Origin: Pseudobutyrivibrio sp. OR37
GTDB lineage: Bacteria; Bacillota; Clostridia; Lachnospirales; Lachnospiraceae
Direction: 5' to 3'
Length of the DNA: 64,000 nt
Assembly: GCF_900113655.1 (NCBI RefSeq)
Contig: NZ_FOQF01000005.1
Location: 1 to 64,000 of the forward strand
Shown: piece by piece, positions 32,284 through 39,971 of the stretch
Layout of the letters: each line of letters begins with the position of its first letter
Position numbering within the stretch: the first letter of the stretch is position 1
Notes under the pieces: model-generated
What the model saw: the letters and a program-made list of their open reading frames with translations, nothing else
Database searches by the model: none
Told to the model about the DNA's origin: nothing
Position numbers and translations under genes: made by a program

Positions 32284-33873
32284 TCAACCCTTAGCATAAT
32301 CAGTAGGTGTCTTTCCTGTATATTTCTTAAAGTTTCTAGAGAAATAATTTGGATCCGGATATCCTACCTCAAGTGCAATTTCCTTCATGGATTTATTTGT
32401 TGTCTTTAGCAGATTTTTTGCTGCCTCAATTCTAAGCTTTGTCAGATAATCAATGAAGTTTTCTCCCGTTTCCTCCTTGAATACCTTTGAGAAATAATAA
32501 GAGCTTATGTTTACCACCCTGGAAACATCATCTAGCGTAAGCTCCTTCATATAGTTTTCATCAATGTACTGCTTGGCCTTGTTTACTGCACTCATGGATT
32601 GCTCCTCGTGCTTGTTTGAAACCCAAAAGGCTGCAGCCTTTATCTTTTCCACAAACCATCTGTTTACCTCTGAAAGCCCTGCAAGACTCAGCAGCTCAGA
32701 CAGGTAATTAGACCTGCTTTGGAATTCATACATTCTGCCTGTCTTTTCATATGCAAGATGCTCTGACCAAAGGACAAATTCCAAGCATTTCAGCCTGATA
32801 CTGTCATTGTCATGGGAATAATTTTCCTCCATCCATTCAAAGAAGGTCTGGGCCAAGGCTGTAGATTCGTTAACATTCCCCAAGGTTACCTCGTTAAACA
32901 GCCTCTTTTCCAAATCCATTGGGTAATCCTCTTCATATCTGCAGGCCACAGGCATATCATCCACATGCGCCACATGACTGGTGGTGGCTATCAGCACTGA
33001 ATTGCCTTCCTCATAGGATTCGCTCATTCGCTCCAGAGGCTTCACCGAACCAAAACCAATTCGAAAATCCATATCAAATCTGTCAGATAGCTTTCTACAT
33101 AGGGCTCTGGCATTTTCCACCACCTGGTTTCTTTCGTTGTAGGAAAGGGTTGGTGAGTCTGTTGGGATGAGGATTGGGATTTTATTGGACATAACAGCAC
33201 CCATAATTCCCTTTATGTAATCCTCTGTTATGGTGTGGATTTCCCTGTAAGCCTTCTGAGCCTGAATGGATACAGCTACGGCACTTGTCATATAGTTGCC
33301 CACCAATTCTCTACCAAACACCATGCATGCCATATAGCCATATTCTGAATCGATGCCAAGAAGAGTTTTGTAATTATCTATATCTTCCTTGAAATATTCC
33401 TTGAAAAGCAAATCCTGAATAAGGCCGTTTTCAATGATAGGAACTACAGTCTCAAGCTTCTCTCTTACCTGCAAATCGTTGCTACGTTTTTTGCGCTCCC
33501 CATCGATTTGCCCCATAGCCTTGTTTAGCACATCAAGGATTGCCTCTCTACTAACAGGCTTATTAAGATAATCAAGGACTCCTAGTGATATTGCTTCTTT
33601 GGCATAATCAAATTTATCGTACGCAGTCATGACGATAAACACCACATGATGATTGGTTCGCCTGATCTCACGCATAGCCTCGATGCCATTTATACCAGGC
33701 ATCTGGATATCCATAAAAGCAATATCTGGCTGAAATTCTTCCGCAACCTCTATTACCTGGCGACCAGTTTTGGCCGTGCGAATATCGCAATTGCTGCCGT
33801 ATTCTTTTTCAATTATGAATTTTAGTGAATCGATGACAATCCCCTCGTCATCGGCTAGTAGTATTTTGTACAT
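32284..33873 (-). CDS. YesN-type response regulator (receiver plus AraC output)
   Basis: A 529-residue regulator. The receiver domain (1-120) has KILLADDE, the phospho-acceptor in AFMDIQMPG and VMTAYDKF and LNKPV; a long middle region (130-420) is typical of YesN proteins; residues 430-529 carry the AraC helix-turn-helix pair ending GYPDPNYFSRNFKKYTGKTP. It likely activates the transporter genes downstream when the kinase upstream senses sugar. The ribosome site (GAGGG) is contributed by the repeat element at 33881. Confidence 0.92.
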   Translation of the reverse strand: MYKILLADDEGIVIDSLKFIIEKEYGSNCDIRTAKTGRQVIEVAEEFQPDIAFMDIQMPGINGIEAMREIRRTNHHVVFIVMTAYDKFDYAKEAISLGVLDYLNKPVSREAILDVLNKAMGQIDGERKKRSNDLQVREKLETVVPIIENGLIQDLLFKEYFKEDIDNYKTLLGIDSEYGYMACMVFGRELVGNYMTSAVAVSIQAQKAYREIHTITEDYIKGIMGAVMSNKIPILIPTDSPTLSYNERNQVVENARALCRKLSDRFDMDFRIGFGSVKPLERMSESYEEGNSVLIATTSHVAHVDDMPVACRYEEDYPMDLEKRLFNEVTLGNVNESTALAQTFFEWMEENYSHDNDSIRLKCLEFVLWSEHLAYEKTGRMYEFQSRSNYLSELLSLAGLSEVNRWFVEKIKAAAFWVSNKHEEQSMSAVNKAKQYIDENYMKELTLDDVSRVVNISSYYFSKVFKEETGENFIDYLTKLRIEAAKNLLKTTNKSMKEIALEVGYPDPNYFSRNFKKYTGKTPTDYAKG

Positions 33874-33880
33874 GAAAAAA

Positions 33881-33929
33881 CCCTCATCAGTCAGCTGCGC
33901 TGACAGCTTCTCCCTAAAAGGGAGAAGCC
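33881..33929 (+). repeat. CCCTCATC double-hairpin repeat, copy 5
   Basis: CCCTCATCA, hairpin GTCAGCtgcGCTGAC, then CTTCTCCCtaaaaGGGAGAAG. It fills the gap between the kinase and regulator genes; its GATGAGGG end forms the Shine-Dalgarno sequence of the regulator gene on the minus strand. Confidence 0.85.
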
Positions 33930-33935
33930 TTCATT

Positions 33936-35408
33936 TTATTTTGGTAGATATAGGATGGTTTCGGTGCCTTTATCTTTTCCTTCTGATATGATATCAAGCA
34001 CGTCATCCCTTTCATAGAAAATATTTAACCTTTCTATGCAATTATTTAATCCAACTCCGTTTGAGCCTGATTTATTAGGGGTGCTTACATAGCTTCCATC
34101 TAATATTCGTTCGATGGTTTCCCTTTCAATTCCAGTTCCATTATCCTTTACGCTTACGCAGGCGTAATCCCCCAGCTCATATACGGAAAGCTTTATCTTT
34201 TTAGTCCATTCTATGTTACGCAGGCCATAGTTGATGCTGTTTTCAACTATAGGCTGAAGAATCATACTTGGGATTTTTATATCAAGAAGTCCCTCATCTA
34301 TCTCCTTTGTAAACTGTATTTCTCCCGCAAAACGTACATTTATAATGTAAATATATATATCCACCAGCTCGATTTCCTCTTTTAGAGTAACCACATCCTT
34401 GTTTTTCTTGATGTTGTATCTAAAGAAATCTGCCACTCGCTGAATGTAGTTGCTGGTCCTATCTGCTCCCTCCATCATGGCCAGCTGGGCGCCAGCATTC
34501 AAGGTGTTAAACAGAAAGTGTGGATTAATCTGTGATTGAAGATATTTAAGCTCTGCATCCTTAACATGGTTTTCCATAATAAGCTCGTTCTCACGAAGCT
34601 TTCTGGTGGCCTCCATCGATTCTGTAAGCTGCTTGATGTAGTCCTTGATAGAAAGCACCATTTTGTTGAAGGCCATGGTAACAACCCCCACCTCATCATT
34701 GCTTCTAACTGTTGGAAGCTGAACATCGAAATCACCACCGGACACAGTGTTGGCTGTAGCTGCCAGCCTTACCAGTGGATCTGCGATAGTGGATGCAATC
34801 AAAACTACGAATGCAAGATTGGCAAGACCTATTATTACAAGTGTTACGATGTTTAGTCGTTCAATGGTCTGCAATGCCGCCATCATAGCACCGTAGGATT
34901 TAGAGTTGTTTACAAACTGCCTGTTGTTTAGGCTGTTTATACTACTATCTATATAGCCAAAGGTTCTGGTGGCCTCCTCGTAAATGCTTTTGTATTTTTC
35001 TACATTTCCTCCTCGCTTGCTTTCCACTGCCTGATTAGTTAAATCCAGGTAGTTTAAGGACATTCGCTTTATATTTCTTTCGATGACACGGTTCTCATTT
35101 TCATCACTGTTATCATCTATAGCTATAAGCAAATCCCTATATTCCTCCTCACGAATATAGTACTGCTCCAAAGCATCACTTGTTTTGGTATTAAGATACC
35201 CCTCGGTGGCGGTCTGGAGGCTATCCAGGCCGACGCTTAGTTGATTCAAATCATTGTTACTTGAATACACCGCATCCAAAGAATTAAGCACTCTGGTGGT
35301 TCCCAAATAAAGCATCATGTTTACCAAAAACAGAAGGATGGTAGGCAAACAGAAGGCCAATATCATTTTTTTCCTTAAGGACATGGATTTGGTCTTAATC
35401 TTCTTCAT
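33936..35408 (-). CDS. LytS/YesM-type sensor histidine kinase
   Basis: About 490 residues: membrane segments near residues 15-35 and 187-210 flanking an extracellular helical region, a HAMP domain (210-262, with DPLVRLAATANTVSGGDF), a kinase core LKYLQSQINPHFLFNTLNAG (phospho-His) and an ATPase domain with ENSINYGLRN and GVGLNNCIERL. The gene overlaps the binding-protein gene upstream; the second ATG (35408) is better spaced from AGGAGG than the first. It forms a three-component system with its neighbours. Confidence 0.92.
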   Translation of the reverse strand: MKKIKTKSMSLRKKMILAFCLPTILLFLVNMMLYLGTTRVLNSLDAVYSSNNDLNQLSVGLDSLQTATEGYLNTKTSDALEQYYIREEEYRDLLIAIDDNSDENENRVIERNIKRMSLNYLDLTNQAVESKRGGNVEKYKSIYEEATRTFGYIDSSINSLNNRQFVNNSKSYGAMMAALQTIERLNIVTLVIIGLANLAFVVLIASTIADPLVRLAATANTVSGGDFDVQLPTVRSNDEVGVVTMAFNKMVLSIKDYIKQLTESMEATRKLRENELIMENHVKDAELKYLQSQINPHFLFNTLNAGAQLAMMEGADRTSNYIQRVADFFRYNIKKNKDVVTLKEEIELVDIYIYIINVRFAGEIQFTKEIDEGLLDIKIPSMILQPIVENSINYGLRNIEWTKKIKLSVYELGDYACVSVKDNGTGIERETIERILDGSYVSTPNKSGSNGVGLNNCIERLNIFYERDDVLDIISEGKDKGTETILYLPK

Positions 35409-36447
35409 CATCCACCTCCTGAAGCTCTTCTGCTATGTTACTAGCATCCACCAGCTTGGCATCTACGCTGATATAGTCCGACACATAGCCTGCATCCCTA
35501 TATTCTACAAAGGCTGCTGCAGCTGCCTCCCCTAGCTTGGAACCGTCTACATATACCGAGCTTGCAATAACCCCCTGCTTTATTCCTGTAAGGATTGTAG
35601 AGGATTTGTCGCTTCCAAATAAAAGGATAGAGCCTACCTTATTGTAATCAATCATAGCCTGATAAAATGACGCAGTGGTTTCCTCATCAAGACAGATTAC
35701 AACAGGTGCCAAATCGTTTTCCTTAAACATGTTCTGGACGTATTCCTCTGTAGCAAATGGCCCAGTTTCTGTAATAGTTCTAGTCTCAAATTCCAAAGGT
35801 GCGTTAGTGATTTCTGCCCCTGTAAGTGCAATTTGAATGTTGTTTACAAATGCATTTTCATCCTCTACGCTCACTCTGTTGGAGCCTAGCACCAAAACCC
35901 TTTTCTGCTTTACCAGCTTGTCCACAAGGGAGGTGCCATATAAACTGGCGATGGAATAGCTGTTGGGACCAATGTAGCTGATACGACTTTCTACATCCAC
36001 ATCTGTTCCCAGGGAAAATACTGGTATTCCCTTTTTCTTGGCGCGTAGCAGCATATTAGCTGTCTCGTCTATGCTATCTCCCTCCAGGAAAATGGCGTCG
36101 CAGTCTGATTCAATAGCCATTTCTAAAAGCTGAGTTTTGCTGTAGCTTTCATCAACTGTTTCGGAAAGCAAATCTACATACACGCCATTTTCTTCCCCAT
36201 ATTTTTTTGCTGTATTATAAACCTGCTGCCAAAAGACAGAATCATCGTCAGAGGAAATCATTACCACATAGGAATCGTACTGGCTGTATTTTGCCTCTGC
36301 CATCAGACTGACTGCCTCTTCCATTCGATGCTTATACAAAATAGTGCTAATAATTGTAGCAATAAACATAAAAGCAACAGCGCAGCCTGCTGCAATAGCA
36401 AGTGCACTGTTGCTTCCTAATTTTCTTTTGCCCCCAATTAGTCTCAT
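35395..36447 (-). CDS. Membrane-anchored sugar-binding sensor protein (XylFII-like)
   Basis: A 350-residue protein with one N-terminal membrane anchor (residues 14-38) instead of a lipobox, then a type-1 binding fold: YVVMISSDDDSVFWQQVYN, CDAIFLEGDSIDETANMLL, IPVFSLGTDVDVESRISYI and ILLFGSDKSSTIL. This layout matches XylFII, the extracellular D-xylose sensor subunit described with LytS and YesN in Clostridium beijerinckii. The acidic tail QEVDDEED overlaps the kinase start. It begins only 20 bp after hisS, so read-through from the housekeeping operon is possible. Confidence 0.85.
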   Translation of the reverse strand: MRLIGGKRKLGSNSALAIAAGCAVAFMFIATIISTILYKHRMEEAVSLMAEAKYSQYDSYVVMISSDDDSVFWQQVYNTAKKYGEENGVYVDLLSETVDESYSKTQLLEMAIESDCDAIFLEGDSIDETANMLLRAKKKGIPVFSLGTDVDVESRISYIGPNSYSIASLYGTSLVDKLVKQKRVLVLGSNRVSVEDENAFVNNIQIALTGAEITNAPLEFETRTITETGPFATEEYVQNMFKENDLAPVVICLDEETTASFYQAMIDYNKVGSILLFGSDKSSTILTGIKQGVIASSVYVDGSKLGEAAAAAFVEYRDAGYVSDYISVDAKLVDASNIAEELQEVDDEED

Positions 36448-36467
36448 AACATTATCCCTACAAAATA

Positions 36468-37727
36468 TTATCTATTGAAAAATTCAACGAATTCCTCGTA
36501 ACCTTCTGCTGAAAGCTGTTCCTTCTGGAACTTTTTATTTTTGTTCATACGAACAACAAGAACTGTCTGGCCCTCTGAACGAGCTGCCTTTGCCTGAGCC
36601 ATAACCTCTGCAAGCTTATCTGCTGGATACCCCTTTTCAACAAGATAAGCAACCTTCTTGTTAGCGCCAGGAACCTTGAAGCCCTGCTCCATAAGAAGAA
36701 GAATGATACGCTCAAAACCGATTGAGAAGCCGCAGGCTGGTGTATTCTGGCCTGTGAAGTTACCAATCATTTTATCGTAACGTCCGCCGCCACCGCAGCT
36801 TCCGCCAAATTCTGGAATAGCGATTTCGAAGATTGTACCTGTGTAGTAGCTCATACCACGTACAAGTGTAGGATCAAATACAAGCTCAAACTCAGCTTCC
36901 TTTGTAGCATTAACAGCTGTTGCGATTTCACGCATCCAATCTGCTACCTCTTCATCAAGGAACTCGCCAAGCTTTTCAAGAAGTACATCCATTCCTGCTG
37001 CAACATCCTTAACACCCTCAAGTGCTGTGAAAAGTCCTACGTATTTATCGATTGATTCCTGTGGGTAACCAGCCTCAAGAAGCTCCTTAGATACTCCATC
37101 AAGACCAATCTTATCCATCTTATCAAGTGTGATGAAGATTGAATCGTAATCTTCCTCTGCAAAGCCAGCGTAAGCTGCCATAGCCTTAAGGATACGACGC
37201 TCGTTAATACGGATTTCGAAATTCTTGAAACCGATGCGGCCAAGTGTTGTAGTAGTTGCAAGGATAAGCTCTATCTCTGCAAGGTTTGATGGCTCGCCCA
37301 AAATATCGATATCACACTGAGTGAACTGGCGATAACGACCACGCTGAGGTCTATCAGCTCTCCAAACAGAACCAATCTGAAGTGACTTAAATGGTGAAGT
37401 AAGCTCGTTAGCATGGTTTGAATAGAAACGGCAAAGAGGTACTGTAAGGTCGTATCTCATACCGAAATCTACAACATCTTCCTCTGTAGTAGCCTCAGGG
37501 ATGTTAAGCTTTTCGCCACGCTTCATTACCTTGAAGATAAGCTTTTCGTTTTCTCCACCCTGCTTATTTGAAAGGTTGCCAATAGACTCCATAGCTGGTG
37601 TCTCGATTGGTGTAAATCCAAATGAGCGATATGTCTCCTTTATGATAGAAGTAACATAGTCTCTAACTTCCATTTCATAAGGAAGTATATCCTTCATTCC
37701 GTTAACTGGTTTCTTGTTTAAAGCCAT
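36468..37727 (-). CDS. hisS: Histidyl-tRNA synthetase
   Basis: A 419-residue class II synthetase: motif 1 region KQGGENEKLIFK, motif 2 RPQRGRYRQFTQCD, the histidine-specific loop LVRGMSYYTGTIFEI and motif 3 CGFSIGFERIILLL are present, followed by the C-terminal anticodon-binding domain (330-419). AGAGAGG precedes the start, which overlaps the hemZ stop by 10 bp, so the two are coupled. Length and order are normal. Confidence 0.97.
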   Translation of the reverse strand: MALNKKPVNGMKDILPYEMEVRDYVTSIIKETYRSFGFTPIETPAMESIGNLSNKQGGENEKLIFKVMKRGEKLNIPEATTEEDVVDFGMRYDLTVPLCRFYSNHANELTSPFKSLQIGSVWRADRPQRGRYRQFTQCDIDILGEPSNLAEIELILATTTTLGRIGFKNFEIRINERRILKAMAAYAGFAEEDYDSIFITLDKMDKIGLDGVSKELLEAGYPQESIDKYVGLFTALEGVKDVAAGMDVLLEKLGEFLDEEVADWMREIATAVNATKEAEFELVFDPTLVRGMSYYTGTIFEIAIPEFGGSCGGGGRYDKMIGNFTGQNTPACGFSIGFERIILLLMEQGFKVPGANKKVAYLVEKGYPADKLAEVMAQAKAARSEGQTVLVVRMNKNKKFQKEQLSAEGYEEFVEFFNR

Positions 37728-39157
37728 TTTAAATCCTCTCTAAGTCTTTCTCTTTTTCTTTCTATCATTTCATCAATTCTATCCATGTAAAGCTGGACAT
37801 CCTTGACATTTTCACATCTTGTAACTGTGGCGCCATGGTCTGCTACAAACTTGCAAGAGCAGCCTGCACCAAGTGCCATTATAGTTTGTTTTTCTTCCAT
37901 TATCAAGATGTTATAAAGTCCCTCTTTACCTGGTGTGGCATATCCAATATTTTCAAGGTTTGCCGCCATATTCTTTTGTCTATATAAATAATATGGTATC
38001 AGATTAAGCTTTTTAGCTGTATCAAGGCAGGCGTCCATGTGTGCCTGCGAGTTTTCGATTAGGTAATCGTCGTATGCTTCTCTATCAATATTAAGCCTTG
38101 CAGAATGCTTCAGTGCCAATGAATGGACTGTCAGATTATCAGGCGCAAGCTTTTCTACCTCTGAAAGTGTGTACTTAACATCCTCAATAGTCTCTCCTGG
38201 AAGACCTAATATCAAATCCATATTGATATCATCAAAGCCCAGCTCTCTTGCCCAGCCGTATACTCTGTAAATATCCTCTACCTTGTGGAATCTTCCGATT
38301 AAATCAAGTGTCTTTTGATTCATGGTCTGAGGATTGATGGAAATTCTGGTAATCGGATGATTCTTCATAACCTGTAGCTTTTCGTAGGTGATGGAATCTG
38401 GACGGCCAGCTTCGATGGTGTATTCCAGTAAATCCTTTGTGTTGAAATATCTATCAACCAATGTTAACAGCTTATCTAAATGCTCTTCATCAAGGGATGT
38501 AGGTGTTCCACCACCGATGTAGATGGTAGTAAGCTCCTTGTCCTTGCATGCTTCGGCTGTAAATGCCATCTCCTTTTCAAGAGCAACCAGATAATCGTCT
38601 AGCTTTTTCTTCCATAATCCGATTGGATATGAAGTGAAGGAGCAATAAAGGCATGTGCTAGGACAGAATGGAATTCCGATGTAAACAGAATAGCCATTGT
38701 CATAATCAATCTTGGATAAAAGCTCGTGCTCCTTGTGTGAAACCTCAAGGCTTAAAGCTATCTTTTCATCTGATGTAAGGTAGGTCTTTCGCATGTAATC
38801 AGCTACCTCTTCATCTGATGCACCCTGCTCTATCATACCAAGGCTGATTTTGGTAGGACGAATGCCTGTAAGTGTACCCCAAGGCAAAGTCTTTCCTGTG
38901 CGCTCGCTTAAGCTTTCATAGATGGCAAGCTTTAAGCGATTTTTTGTATCTGGGCGATTAGAATAATCTATTTCAACCTCACGACCATCTAAGGTAAGCT
39001 TGTGGTCGGCGTATTTAACATCCATGGTAAATAGGATATCCTCATCTGCTGGTGCATCTGCAGTGCCGATGCGCACCTCCTGCTTAGGATAAAATGCCTT
39101 TACCAAAGAATAAATGTCATATTCAAAATTATCTTCGTTTAACTTTACATATATCAT
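37718..39157 (-). CDS. hemZ: HemZ-type radical SAM coproporphyrinogen dehydrogenase-like protein
   Basis: A 479-residue radical SAM protein. The cluster motif CPSTCLYCSF lies near residue 165, followed by YIGGGTPTSL, TIEAGRPDSIT, RISINPQTMN and INMDLILGLPGE, as in HemN/HemZ enzymes. The ~140-residue N-terminal extension and the placement beside hisS are typical of HemZ in Clostridia. The reaction is presumed anaerobic oxidation of coproporphyrinogen III, though some relatives have other heme-related roles. Start ATG 39157 has GGAG seven bases upstream, next to hairpin element E. Confidence 0.88.
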   Translation of the reverse strand: MIYVKLNEDNFEYDIYSLVKAFYPKQEVRIGTADAPADEDILFTMDVKYADHKLTLDGREVEIDYSNRPDTKNRLKLAIYESLSERTGKTLPWGTLTGIRPTKISLGMIEQGASDEEVADYMRKTYLTSDEKIALSLEVSHKEHELLSKIDYDNGYSVYIGIPFCPSTCLYCSFTSYPIGLWKKKLDDYLVALEKEMAFTAEACKDKELTTIYIGGGTPTSLDEEHLDKLLTLVDRYFNTKDLLEYTIEAGRPDSITYEKLQVMKNHPITRISINPQTMNQKTLDLIGRFHKVEDIYRVYGWARELGFDDINMDLILGLPGETIEDVKYTLSEVEKLAPDNLTVHSLALKHSARLNIDREAYDDYLIENSQAHMDACLDTAKKLNLIPYYLYRQKNMAANLENIGYATPGKEGLYNILIMEEKQTIMALGAGCSCKFVADHGATVTRCENVKDVQLYMDRIDEMIERKRERLREDLKWL

Positions 39158-39168
39158 ATCTTTACTCC

Positions 39169-39257
39169 GTAAACTGTTACGTATACAAGCATATATATAC
39201 TTCACTCGACAACATGTCTCGCTTAAGTATATATATAGCTTGTCTACTACAGTTTAC
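39169..39257 (+). repeat. Dispersed hairpin element, copy E
   Basis: Outer stem GTAAACTG/CAGTTTAC, junction TTACGTATACAAGC paired with GCTTGTCTACTA, inner stem ATATATATACTT/AAGTATATATAT and loop CACTCGACAACATGTCTCGC. It lies between the hydrolase and hemZ, with the hemZ ribosome site directly at its edge. Confidence 0.85.
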
Positions 39258-39268
39258 TCCTCTAAATT

Positions 39269-39895
39269 TTAACCTAAATAAGGATTGTATAATCTTTCTT
39301 CGCTAATTGTTGTAGGTTCGTTGTGGCCTGGGTAGCAGATGGTGTCATCATCAAGTGTCATAAGCTTTGATTTGATGCTTCCTACTAACTGAGACATTGA
39401 GCCGCCTGGGAAATCGGTACGTCCCACGGAACCACAAAACAGTGTATCTCCTGTAAATACAATTCCTTCCTTTTCAAAATAATAGCAGCAACCACCTGGT
39501 GTGTGGCCCGGTGTGAACAGGCACTTAACTTTAAGGCCGGCAAGCTCTATTTCCTCATCATCCTTAAGGAAGATGTCTGCTCTATAGGCTTCGCTGCTTC
39601 CGTACATATCACCAGAAAGATTGATAACTGGATTCTTAAGCTCGTCAGCGCAGGCCTCGTGAGCATAAATCTTTATTCCATATTCATCTGCTATTGTAGC
39701 TGCCTCTCCAGCATGATCAAAATGACCATGTGTAAGTAGCACTGCTACAGGCTTTGTGCCTGTCTGAGCTACTGCAGATTTAACTCTTTCTGCAGCTGAG
39801 CCTGGATCTATAATGATACATTCCTTTGTATCTTCGTTAATCGCCAAATAGCAATTTTCCATTGCCGCTGGCAGCATTACTTTTCCTACCTTCAT
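39269..39895 (-). CDS. Metallo-beta-lactamase-fold hydrolase (GloB-like)
   Basis: A 208-residue zinc hydrolase: THGHFDHAG (HxHxDH), TPGHTPGGCCYY, FTGDTLFCGSVGRTDFPGG and CYPGHNEPTT give the complete metal-binding set of glyoxalase II-like proteins. The start is ATG 39895 behind GGAGAGG; a longer frame begins at a TTG inside the ribosome site. It sits between relA and hemZ, a gene order that I recall as common in Clostridia. The substrate is probably a thioester, but this is not shown. Confidence 0.9.
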   Translation of the reverse strand: MKVGKVMLPAAMENCYLAINEDTKECIIIDPGSAAERVKSAVAQTGTKPVAVLLTHGHFDHAGEAATIADEYGIKIYAHEACADELKNPVINLSGDMYGSSEAYRADIFLKDDEEIELAGLKVKCLFTPGHTPGGCCYYFEKEGIVFTGDTLFCGSVGRTDFPGGSMSQLVGSIKSKLMTLDDDTICYPGHNEPTTISEERLYNPYLG

Positions 39896-39971
39896 AATCC
39901 TCTCCAAAATGTTAGAACAGCTATCCTTTGCGAAATAGCTGTTCTATATAGTCGTTACTATTAATTTCAAA

